From: Pythium myriotylum
Lineage: Eukaryota > Oomycota > Peronosporomycetes > Pythiales > Pythiaceae
Direction: 5' to 3'
DNA length: 64,000 nucleotides
NCBI GenBank assembly: GCA_023091665.1
Contig: JALJCQ010000017.1
Span: 682,001 to 746,000, forward strand
The notes beneath the pieces were generated by a model. The model had not been told where the DNA came from and searched no databases. It worked only from the letters and a program-made list of their open reading frames with translations. Of the stretch, positions 10,301-20,339 are shown piece by piece (position 1 is the stretch's first letter; each line of letters starts with the position of its first letter). The position numbers were made by a program, and so were the translations under genes.

Positions 10301-10474
10301 CTGCTGGGACTGCGAGGCCACGTACGCGCTTCCAGACATCGCAAGCGCGACAGCGACGCCTGCGATGCGCGCGAGAAGCCTTCGTTTCGGAGACGAAGCA
10401 TTGGTTGGAGACTGTGCAGAGATCTCGCCGTGGAACGTGCCGTACGCGGTCGCCTGAGGGTCAATGGACCCCAT
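10262..10474 (-). pseudogene. N-terminal GCPII fragment fused to unrelated DNA
   Basis: The minus strand from 10474 reads MGSIDPQATAYGTFHGEI... and continues through the membrane anchor (RRLLARIAGVAVALAMSG), closely matching the first 50 residues of the intact GCPII gene at 25716. At about 10305 the similarity stops and the frame runs into the inverted copy of the VPS9 upstream region, ending after 70 codons. The GCPII promoter-proximal sequence (about 10475-10620) is also retained and resembles 25590-25715. The fragment keeps a signal anchor but no catalytic residue, so it is almost certainly a relic. Confidence 0.85.
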
Positions 10475-10699
10475 TGTTTCGCAAACTCAAGAGTGGAAGC
10501 CTCTCGCAAGGCTTGTTCCTAGTGGCTGAGTCGCTAGGGCGGCACGGGAGCGACGAATCGACCGCAATCGACCAATCATCTTGCCGCTCACGAGACGTGT
10601 GTGCCTGACAAGATCCAGAGGGGATGTTTGATGCGACATACCCGCGACATTGAGATGGGTGATGTTGCCCAAACCAGGCAGAGATGGCTTCACAGTCAG

Positions 10700-11655
10700 G
10701 TCATGAGGTACTGACGAGTTGCTTGAGGGGATTAGTTGCGGGAAGAACTCAGGCGCTTGCTTTTCTCAAAGATTTCGAAAGAAAGAACGCGAGTCCTGTA
10801 GGCGCTGACGTTCGATTCTGTGTGGTGCAATGCGAGAGTTAGGGAAGATACCACTTCACAATTCGTTAGCGGTAGGAAACGTCGATGTAGTGAAGGTGCT
10901 GTTTGAAGCAAATTGCAATGTGAATGCACAAGATAAGGTCCGTGTCTCTTGGGGTTGAGCTTCGTCAACGTGCTGTCCAGGTTTTGCTAAGGCCGTCTTT
11001 TGATTCTTTTGTCACAGACTGGACAAACTGCGCTACATCTTGCGTCTCCCAAAAATCACGTAGATGTGGTAAAACTGCTTTTGGGCCGCTGTAATGTTTC
11101 CACGCTGGATAAGGTACTTCGCTTGACTTTTTACTTCAAACCAATCTTTTCTAATAGTATCACGACAGAATGAACGATCCGCCGTGCACATGGCAATCAT
11201 GGAACCTATGTGGCCGAGTAGTTTGGGTGCCGAAAAGATGGTAGTTCTTCGAGCTCTGGCGGCTCACGGCGCAAAATGGGATACGACGTGCAAAGAGATG
11301 ATTGTCACCGAAGAAGCAATACCTGAGGCTCAGGCTTTAGCCGTTTGCTTTGGCCAATGGGAATACGAGTATGCAATGAAGTTGCCACTGACAGAGATCC
11401 CACACGAAGTCGTCGAGCGCGGCGTGAGTGATACAGAGATCTATATTCGTGAATACCAACAGTCACGCGAGCTGATCAATCGCGTCAAAGTCTGTCTCGT
11501 TGGTCCTAGTGGATGGGGCAAAACCAGCCTCGCTCAATCCGTCACAACGTTGTCTTCATCCCTGAGGCATCAAAAAGATCGAACCATCGGCATCGACCAC
11601 TGGACCAAACGCATCGAAGTGCCTGTACCTGGTAAAAACAAGGTCATTGTCTACA
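10700..11655 (+). pseudogene. Truncated ankyrin-ROCO pseudogene, copy 2
   Basis: The upstream flank (GGGATTAGTTGCGGGAAGAA) matches copies 1 and 3, but exon 1 with the start codon has been deleted and the flank joins directly to intron-like sequence near 10795. Two ankyrin exons remain (DVVKVLFEANCNVNAQDK and GQTALHLASPKNHVDVVK). The terminal exon then begins (VHMAIMEPMWPSS...) and reaches the Roc P-loop GPSGWGKTSL at 11507. Similarity ends at 11655, inside the Roc domain just before the DFGGQ motif, where unrelated DNA follows and gives a stop. From about 10940 to 11630 it is almost identical to 17700-18400 of copy 3. Confidence 0.88.
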
Positions 11656-12347
11656 GACCGATTCCCGCAGTGATTTAGAACCCTTCCTACAGCTAAAATT
11701 TTGGTTCTCGACAATCAAAATCTTATTTCGGCCGTCAGACCCCTACTCAAATCACAATCTTGAGAGTGGGGGTCCCCTCTCTCTCTAGATATTCTAAATA
11801 TCTAGAGTTTTCGACCGCTTAGAGGCTTTTGAAGAAGGTGAGGAAGGCTGTTCTTCGACCAGGCAGCAACGCAGCAATGAATGTATGCGGTCCACCAACT
11901 TTACTGGAACGAGCGCACCGTGCCGAACGTGCGCAGCCGCGCCATGTCCGCGATGGGGTTGTGTACCAGCTATGTGGAGAGGAAACATCGAGAGCGACAG
12001 ACAAACGAAATCCCTCCCACGCAGCTCGCGGAAGTCAAGGCAGAAAGAGATCGCGAGCGAGTGCAAGTTTGTCGACTTGTCTCTCGTGTCCAATTTCTTT
12101 AGTACCAGAACGACAAGGCAGCGACCGTCGTTACGATCGATCGCCAAGCTGGTCCACTGCATTCCGAGTGAAATGCCTCGGAGAAGTGATGCTCCGAAAC
12201 GGCGATATTTTTTGGAATTTGGACGGCGTGTTTTCTGCGGAAGTCGCTTGTTTTCATAATTTTAGGATAGATCGCCGATTTAGCTTTAGGAAGGCTTCAA
12301 AACCCTACGGGAATCGGTCCATTGTGATTGTTCTCAGTCACAGACGC
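11656..12347. other. Foreign DNA between the broken ROCO and the CRN gene
   Basis: Sequence with no similarity to the other ROCO copies begins exactly at 11656. It includes an AT-rich part, a perfect hairpin at 11783-11807 and overlapping open stretches of about 60-190 codons on both strands (11794-12389) that I could not assign to any family. It may be a remnant of the element that carried the CRN gene. Confidence 0.5.
11783..11807. repeat. Perfect 11-bp hairpin with 3-nt loop
   Basis: CTCTAGATATT is followed by CTA and AATATCTAGAG. It lies about 130 bp inside the breakpoint of the truncated ROCO copy. Short palindromes occur near the 3' ends of Helitrons, but the other Helitron end features are not seen. 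Confidence 0.75.
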
Positions 12348-14625
12348 ATGGAGGAAGTGCACCAGGTAAGCGACGATCGCGCGAGATAGCAGCATGTAGA
12401 GGCATCGATAGTAACCAAGACTAACAACAAAGTTGTGTTGTGATTGGAAAGAAGAGATGTCGCGCGACGTGTACTTCGAGTTGGTGGATAGAGCAACTCG
12501 ATTCCCCCTTCCAGACACCTTCGTTGATGCGGTGACGGATTTACCTTACCATACAAGGGTAAATCGATTCCGAGATGCAGTGCTACGCAAGTGCCCGAAC
12601 TCCCTTGCGAATGTTGATGCGGCCAACCTGCGAGTCTACGCAAACCGAGCAGTGTATGACGAAGAGAATGCCCAGCCATTGGAAGCATCGGCTTCAGTGG
12701 GTGATCTCGGAAAAGACGAAGATCGTGCACTCATCGTGGAAGTGCCGACGCAGCATCGTCAGCAACTGCAGAGACCTGTCTTGCAAGTCATAGATAATGA
12801 AGTCGATGAGAGGTTCAAGAAGCGGCGAAAAGTGATTGCAATGGACGAGTTCACGTCGTATTCAAGAAGAGCAAGAGCATTGTTGGATCGGATCAAGGAC
12901 TTCGATATGAACATGGCAAAAATGGACTCCGTCGTTGATGTTCCGTTTCCTTCACTGTATTATGACGCACCAGATCGTTTTCAACTTGATGCAAATAGGT
13001 GCTTCAAGTATCAAGCGAGACAGGAGTTGGCTTCCTTGTACGACAGAGTTGTAAATCAATGGCGGCAACAAGTGCCGACTACGACAGACTTTGTCGGTAC
13101 CGTTGGCTATGGAAAGTCGCACATGTTGGCTGTGCTGGTGTTGCTACTGTTGAAGCATCGAGACGACCTGGTTCTTCAATTTAGTGAGGGTGGCGAAATC
13201 ATTGAGATTCGTCCAGTTGTGATCTACATTCCTGATTGTCGGCTGTTGCTTCGAAACGAAGAACTCGAGCGCGTTATGACGTTCAATCTTTTGCTCAATG
13301 ATTTAGACTGTCAAGATCTGCGCTCATCGACGACTCCTGATGAAATACATGGCGTTCTGGCTGGCCGTTTGACAATTGTGATCGCTGATCAATGGAATTC
13401 GATAGATGACGACGATTCCAAGTGCATCACTGCCCGAACACGTCTTTCTAGATGTCTCGGTATATCAGCGATGGTTACAATTCACGGTATGTCGTTGAAT
13501 TCGACAGCTTGGCGGAAAGTCAACCACAAGCAGCAAACTGGTGCCACGATATTGGTGGCTGGTGGTTTTAATGAGGATGAATTTCAAGTGTGGATGGAAC
13601 ATCAAAACATTGCGCTGCTCAAAGACCATAAGGAAGAGTTGATGACTCTGACCGGTTGTGTACCGTTGTTCCTCTTTCGATTTGCAAGACTTCATCGCGA
13701 GAACGACATGTGGCCAACACTTGTCCAACGGGTCATGAGTGATCAAACCATCACGAATTGTTTGCAGTGTATTGAGACCTTTTACACCGATTTCGATGCG
13801 AATATTGTGTGGAACGTGTTTGCACATTTAGTCCCACCTGCTTCATCGGCACCACGTGATTCTTATGTGGATCATCGGTTTTTCTACTTTGATGAAGAAC
13901 ATCAAGCCTTTTTTGCGGTTGGAGAGATTCTCACTCGTTTACTGTATCAAGTTTGGAAAAGAAAAGCAGACGATGCTGCGATTCTTACATTGTGGCCTGA
14001 ACGGTTTAAAAGCGTCTCCGGAAATCGACCAATTTGTGGCTTTCTTGTAGAGGAAGTTATCAAGGCTATTGTTCATCGAGATGGCATTATTGGCAAATAT
14101 CCGAAGGAAAAAAGATCCATCGCGAGGTTCAATTTTAAACCTGGAAGTGAGAACACGGCGTTCCGAAAGGCATTGAATGAGTGCACTGACCAATCGTGGG
14201 TGTTGCTGGACCCGGACATTTACAATTATGGTGGTGTTGACATGATTCTGATCACTGGCAAAGACATTGTCGGGATTAATGCTACCATTGCCAGTGCTCA
14301 TTCTCTGATGAGTCCGTTCTTTGATGTATGGCGGCCGATTGCGGGAACGCAATTTAAGACAAGCGGGATTTTCATTGCACCTGATGGCTTCGCTCACACA
14401 GAAGCAGGTGTTGGAATTGTTTGGTTGAAGAATGTATACAACGAATTATGGAAGGCGATTCAACAACCTGGATCGATTCCGGATCACTCATGTACTTGTA
14501 AAGGGGGGTGCATAACCAATCGTTGCGCGTGTCATAAGCATCACAAAATATGCAATAGCAACTGCAAGTGTATTTATTGCCAGAACAAGCAATGGCGTCA
14601 ATCAAAATCTTTGTCGCAGGGCTGA
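12348..14625 (+). CDS. Crinkler (CRN)-type protein: header, P-loop NTPase, nuclease-like domain, CXC tail
   Basis: The best model has a mini-exon (12348-12365), a 67-bp intron (donor GTAAGC, CTAAC branch site, acceptor AAAG) and a long exon from 12433, in frame throughout. A single-exon start at 12457 is the alternative. The N-terminal ~100 residues (FRDAVLRKCPNSLANVDAAN, then LRVYANRAV) resemble the ubiquitin-like header of Crinklers. A P-loop NTPase follows, with Walker A GTVGYGKSH (13096) and Walker-B-like LTIVIADQW (13370). The segment NYGGVDMILI...VGINATIASAH (about 14225-14310) fits the restriction-endonuclease-fold tail of CRN proteins. The last 45 residues hold CTCKGGC...CACHKHHKIC...CKCIYC, a Tesmin/CXC-like zinc-binding cluster. 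Crinklers act on host nuclei or derive from transposon-encoded proteins; activity here is inferred. There is no secretion signal. Confidence 0.75.
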
Positions 14626-14639
14626 GTTACAAAGGGCAG

Positions 14640-15196
14640 AACCGACTTTGGAATGCAAGCGATGGGGGCTGCGAATGGAATCTGGTGCGCTTTGTCCAAG
14701 TGTCACGCGTCGAGAAGCATATTATCTACTTTGTCGCGTTCATAAGCGAGCACTTGGAGGTCTTTGTCTTCCCTCTTGACAACGTGCTTGATGGTGCCAA
14801 GAGTACAAAGGTTGTCAACATCGATTCTCAACTCATTCCAGCATGATTTTGCTTCACGCTCGTTGACTTGGTCAGAGAAGCCGCGTAGTAGCTCGGTCCA
14901 GGTGCTGAAAGCAACGGTTTTGCCTAGCTCACTGCAGTTATATAACGCATATGCTGGCTTCATTCATTTATCATGATCATTAAACCACTTCCGCGGAGTT
15001 TAATGAGATCGTAGTACTTTTGGCTGATTTCAATTTCGAGTTGATGATCGCCAATAATTTGAACATTTGACCTATCTAACATACGATTCATGGTACAAGT
15101 ATTCTCCTTACACTGGTAGAGAGCTTCATATAGCTCTTCCGGCATATGAACTGGTTCAATATCATTCACAACTTCACAACGTTCACCAGCAAACAC
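14640..15196 (-). pseudogene. Relic of D5-like primase-helicase (mobile element), minus strand
   Basis: Two overlapping minus-strand open stretches (15196-14960 and 14963-14703) read as one protein broken by a frameshift. The second resembles the D5 N-terminal region of viral and transposon primase-helicases: an ALYNC segment, a FSTWTELLRGFSD segment, a CWNELRID segment and a LGTIKHVVKREDKDL segment, matching the usual pattern 'AL.N...F..FS....W......IGTL..WAK.DN'. The piece is short and there is no helicase core. The assignment is by pattern only. Confidence 0.4.
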
Positions 15197-15215
15197 ACAT
15201 CAATTATCGTTTCTG

Positions 15216-15247
15216 ACATCAACGCCAGTTAAAACTGGCGTTGATGT
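15216..15247. repeat. Perfect 15-bp inverted repeat with 2-nt loop
   Basis: ACATCAACGCCAGTT is followed by AA and AACTGGCGTTGATGT. It lies at the junction between the minus-strand relic on its left and the plus-strand relic on its right. Confidence 0.92.
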
Positions 15248-15327
15248 TTTAAAAAACGTCTGCAGATGTCTTGAACCGCTCATCGTATTTGAAGTAATAG
15301 TCATATCTATCACTGCAAGTCCTGACT

Positions 15328-16055
15328 TTGTACGTTTGGTCGTCATCGAGATCAATATCAACATCAAGTAGTGAGTTGTATACCCCAATTTCTAGATTTT
15401 CCAAATGCTTGGCACTTCGAGGGCTTCTGCCAGACCAAGCGTTGTGCCTATCTTACCCAAGCACTAGCAAACGCCGTGGACAATCCGCTGAAGTTCTCGC
15501 TGATGCTGAGCAAAAGCGCATCGATGACATCAAAGCAGAACTTTTTTAGCAGCTGTGTGGAAATATTGAGCAAATAGATGCTAATGTGATTAGGGATGCG
15601 AATGATATCGAGTTCAATACCTTGCTTATGAACGATGATATAGCGTATGATGTGGAAGACTTGGCGCTGCTTCTTCGTCAGACGATAATCAGAGTTGAAA
15701 ACAATGGTGATGCCATGTTCTATGTTAAAGAGATCAACGAAACGAAATACAAGCGCCAATATGTGGCATCCATTCGATTCGTACCTCGTGGGATGGTGAT
15801 GATGATGAAAGTCGGAGTCTATTGCGTTACAACGAGTGAACACCTCGTGGGATGGCACAACAAAAGGAATATAAATTTGATATTGAGTACAAGGACGAGA
15901 TCTTCAGTCCCAAGCTCTTAGAAATTCTTCTAGCTGTTAAAAGAAGCGCATTAACTGCAAGAAAGTGGTCCTCGAGCCATGTGGCGCATTTGACAGCAAC
16001 GATTCATCCAAACGAAGAAATTTCAATCTATTCAGTGGGCTTCTACACAATATGA
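15328..16055 (+). pseudogene. Relic of mobile-element replication protein, plus strand
   Basis: Plus-strand open stretches (15328-15549, continuing after a stop as 15586-15921, then 15852-16055 in another frame) appear to be one decayed gene. Segments such as MNDDIAYDVEDLALLLRQ and MFYVKEINE, and a terminal HPNEEISIYSVGF similar to the 'PNE.FN.F.GF' motif before the helicase of D5-type proteins, suggest the middle of a primase-helicase from a Polinton- or virophage-like element. The frame is broken at least twice and the ATPase core is absent. Another origin is possible. Confidence 0.35.
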
Positions 16056-16074
16056 GAACGATTTTGTGGTCGAT

Positions 16075-16214
16075 AACAGCGCTAGCACGTCAGCGGCGCC
16101 TAAAATGGGCTCGAAAAGCCTTCGTCGCGGAGACGAAGCATTGGTTTGAGACTGTGGAGAGGTCTCGCCGTGAAAGGTTCCGTTCGCGGCCGCCAATGGG
16201 TCGATTGGCACCAT
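16075..16214 (-). pseudogene. N-terminal GCPII fragment, copy 3
   Basis: The minus strand from 16214 reads MVPIDPLAAANGTFHGET and QTNASSPRRRL, matching the first 35 residues of the intact GCPII genes, then decays in the membrane-anchor part and joins unrelated DNA at about 16075. The flanking 16215-16360 resembles the GCPII upstream region at 25590-25715. It sits about 340 bp from, and divergent to, ROCO copy 3. Confidence 0.85.
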
Positions 16215-16555
16215 TCCTTCGCGAATTCAAGAGTGGAAGCCTCTCGCAAGGTCTTCTCCTAGTTGCTCCGTCACTAGGACGGCATGGGGGCGACGAAGTG
16301 AAGGAGAAGAGCAGCAATCGATCGATCATCTCGCCGCTCATGAGACTGGTGTGTGGATGGCAAGATTTAGATCCTCCTCGCTTGGTGCAACATACGCGCG
16401 ACGTTGAGTTATGTAACGTTGCTCGAACCTGCGAGAGATGGCTTCACAGTCAGAAGGAGGCTATCATGAGGTGCTGTTGAGTTGCTCGAGGGGCATGAGT
16501 TGCGGGAAGAACTCAGGCTCTCCATTTAAGGATCCCGAAAAAGGAAGAAAGCGAG

Positions 16556-19500
16556 ATGAAGGAGGCCGAGCGAAGGCTTCTAGATGCGAGTAAGAGAGGA
16601 GACGCGGAGAATGCGCGGAGGATACTGAGCGAAGAGCAAGTGGACGTCGATGTGCGCGAGGACGATGTGAGTTGGACGGTGAGGAAGGCGACGAGTTGGT
16701 GTCTGACGTTGTTGCAGGCACTTGGATGGACACCAGCACATTTGGCATCCATACGAGGCCACGTGGATGTGGTGAAGGTGCTTCTGGAAGCAAACTGCAA
16801 CGCGGAAGTCCAAGATAAGGTCTGTTTGTGTAGCGTTTCGGATGCGAGAGTTCTGTTTGGCGTTAACATTCGATTCTGCGTCATGCAATGCGACAGTTTG
16901 GGCGGACACCACTGCATTGGGCGTCTTTGGAAGGCCACGTTGATGTAGTGAAGTTGCTACTGGAAGCGAACTGTAATTTGGAAGCTCAAGATGACGTGGG
17001 ACTGGCTAGCGTTTCGAATGTGAGAGTAGTTTTGGAGTTGACATTCGATTCTGCGTGGTGGCATGTGACAGGATGGATCGACACCATTGCACAGGGCGGC
17101 TGAGGAAGGCCATGCCGATGTGGCGAAGTTGCTTCTGGAAGCGAACTGCAATGCGGAAGCCCAAGATCAGGTGGGCCTGGGTAGCATTTCAAATGCGAGA
17201 GGTCTGTTGGGGTTGACGTTCTATTCTGTGTGATCTGGGGCAATGTGACAGAATGGGTGGAGACCACTGCAGTCTGCATCTGCAGCAGGCCATGTTGATG
17301 TAGTGAAGGTGCTTCTGGAAGTAAAGTCCAACATGGAAGCCCCAGATAAGGTCCGTGTTGTTTGAGGTTGCGTTTTGACCTGGCTCGTGCGCCGCGGTGG
17401 TGTTAAGCTTTGAAGATGGGTGTGGCAGTTATTTGGAAGAACGCCACTGCACTCTGCGTCTGCAAGAGGGTACGCCGACGTGGTCAAGGTGCTCTTGCAA
17501 GCGAATTCTAATGTGAATGCCCAAGATATGGTGGGCCTGGGTAGCGTTTTGGATGTGAGAGTTCTGTTGGCGTTGACATTCGATCCTGTGCGGTGCAATG
17601 CAAAAGGGTGGGTGGACTCCGCTGCACTCTGCATCTACAGCAGGCCATGTTGATGTTGTAAAGGTGCTATTGGAAGCAAATTGCAATGTCAATGCCCAAG
17701 ATAAGGTCCGTGTCTCTTGGGGCTCAGCTTCGTCGACGTGCTGTCCAGGTTTTGCTAAGGCCGTCTTTTGATTCTTTTGTCACAGACTGGACAAACTGCG
17801 CTACATCTTGCGTCTCCCAAAAATCACGTAGATGTGGTAAAACTGCTTTTGGGCCGCTGTAATGTTTCCACGCTGGATAAGGTACTTCGCTTGACTTTTT
17901 ACTTCAAACCAATCTTTTCTAATAGTATCACGACAGAATGAACGATCCGCCGTGCACATGGCAATCATGGAACCTATGTGGCCGAGTAGTTTGGGTGCCG
18001 AAAAGATGGTAGTTCTTCGAGCTCTGGCGGCTCACGGCGCAAAATGGGATACGACGTGCAAAGAGATGATTGTCACCGAAGAAGCAATACCTGAGGCTCA
18101 GGCTTTAGCCGTTTGCTTTGGCCAATGGGAATACGAGTATGCAATGAAGTTGCCACTGACAGAGATCCCACACGAAGTCGTCGAGCGCGGCGTGAGTGAT
18201 ACAGAGATCTATATTCGTGAATACCAACAGTCACGCGAGCTGATCAATCGCGTCAAAGTCTGTCTCGTTGGTCCTAGTGGATGGGGCAAAACCAGCCTCG
18301 CTCAATCCGTCACAACGTTGTCTTCATCCCTGAGGCATCAAAAAGATCGAACCATCGGCATCGACCACTGGACCAAACGCATCGAAGTGCCTGTCCCTGG
18401 TGAAAACAAGGTCATAGTCTACGAGGTGACGTTCTGGGATTTTGGCGGACAAGATGCCTACCAAGTGGTGCACTCGCTGTTTTTCTCGTATCGTACCCTG
18501 TATCTGGTCTGTGTGGATCTCCAATCGTATGCGGCAACACTGGCACAGGCGAAACTTCTGTCTTTCAACAAGGATCAAATGGGTCGACTGGTGGACGATT
18601 TTATCGATACGAAGATTTTCAAGTGGATTCGAGTCGTGCTTGCTCGTCAGCCGGACGCGGAGTTTGCGTTCGTGTTTACGAAGGCAGATGTCTTACAGAG
18701 AAACAGTGCACGGGTGGAGAAGATTCGAAGCGATCTGGAGGATCGTCTTCGCAGATACTGTGAAGAGTCGATTGTTGCAATTGGTCGTTTGTATGCCGCT
18801 GAGAGTGCTGGTGGCAGTGGATCTGGTGAGGGATTGTGCGATGTGACTGGGTTGAGGTTCACCCCAGTCCGTGATGGGCTCGATGTTCACGAGCATGGCG
18901 CATTGCAAGACAGTTTGCGACGGTTGTCAGAGCCAAAATGTGCAGTGGTGAGTTGCAAAGATGGTGAAGGAGTTGAATCGGCTCGACGAATTGATCAAGT
19001 AATTGCAGAGAGTAATCGAGCTTTTCCGATGCCAGATCTGTACTCACAAGTATTGGATTATGTTCGAGAGAAGCGAGTAGATTCGTTCGAGGAGAACGTG
19101 CACGAATTGAACCTGGCTGTCGAGCTGAGGATCGCCAAGATTTCCTTCGACCGTTGCGAATGCGAGGCCATTTTGCGCGTCCTGCATCACCTCGGAGTTA
19201 TTTTGTGGTATGATGATCTTGGCATCGAAGGACTGTCCGACACGGTGATCCTCAATCCGATGCGCCTGATCGACTTGATCAGGCAGATAGTCAATCACAA
19301 CAACCTAAGCGAGAGGATCGCGCACCTTGATCTCGTGAGGCTTCCTTTCTGGCGCGATCTGGGTGATGAGCTGATGCTGATGGTAAAGCGACTGTTGTAC
19401 GAGTTTCGGATTGTTTGTCCTTCCAGAGGGGAAATGGAGCTCGATTCAGACCTCATTGTACCGGCCTTTTGGCAAACGAAGACAGAAGCAGCTTGGCTGT

Positions 19501-20105
19501 TTTGTGAGCAACCGTTATCGCTCGAGGAGTCAATCTCCGTTCAAAAGCATGAAGGCCAAGTTATCTGCAAGGTCACAAGCACACCAGGCGATCACAAAGA
19601 GGCCATCCGTGTGCGATGGGAATACCACTTTAACATGCTGCCGGAATCAATATTTGATCAGGTTGTCATTGCTAGCCAATCGGTATTCCTCGATCGCCAT
19701 GTCCGACCCGACTGGATTTTGTACGAGAAGAAGAATCGTTTTGCATGTCGCCTGATGGTGACGAGGGACTTGAAGGCCTGTATGCGCGTGGTTCGCCTGG
19801 AAGCGGTGGCCGTTGACGCGTATGATAAGGATCTGTGGTCTTGTTTCGAGTCTTTGTGGGAGTCACTCGAGACAGTTCTGGGTCGCTTTCGAGGTCTTGT
19901 GTTTACCCGCCAAGCATACGACGAGAAAGAGAAATCGTGGCGCTTGAAAGACGTGATCGCGGAGTGGCAGAAGCAGCGACGTCGCACTAGTTGCGTGTGG
20001 CTCCCTCCCGATATGGAGTTGTATGGTCAAGTCTTGGCGTGCAGACCAACGGGGCCGATGCCAGACGACCGTGTTGGAGGCAAGCGGGGTCGGCCGTGGC
20101 CGTAA
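16556..20105 (+). CDS. Ankyrin-repeat ROCO protein (ANK-Roc-COR), copy 3
   Basis: Exon 1 (16556-16666) encodes the same 37-residue cap as copy 1 (MKEAERRLLDAS). Seven ankyrin exons of about 99 bp follow between 16718 and 17882 (for example GWTPAHLASIRGHVDVV, GRTPLHWASLEGHVD), separated by 60-80-bp GT-AG introns, then a terminal exon from about 17938. The Roc domain shows P-loop GPSGWGKTSL (18270), DFGGQ (18438) and TKAD (18678). COR follows with AILRVLHHLGVILWYDD and LSDTVILNPMRLIDLIRQ, and a C-terminal part conserved with copy 1 (FNMLPESIFDQ, CRLMVTRDLK). There is no kinase. The ankyrin repeats are diverged from one another, unlike the homogenised array in copy 1. A TAA stop is at 20103. Scaffold/GTPase signalling is inferred from the family. 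Confidence 0.87.
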
Positions 20106-20339
20106 ACGAAGCAAAGGAAGAAGGCATGTCTTCTTCACTTGTAGTGAAGGATCCGAAGTGGGATCTGCATACTCGCGTGGTCGAGTCCACCAGCAGATTA
20201 ATCGAGTGTCCGCTTGGCACAAGGTATTCTATTTCTGTGTGGAAAGGCAAATTACGGAGGTATGCCATGAGAAACACTTGTGACGCGTGATGACGAGCAT
20301 CGAAATGCCCGGCGATCTCGAGGATAGGGCTTCGACATA

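Noticed and set aside
11794..12389. Overlapping open stretches before the CRN gene
   Set aside because: Possible transposon remnants, but no motif on either strand was strong enough to name.
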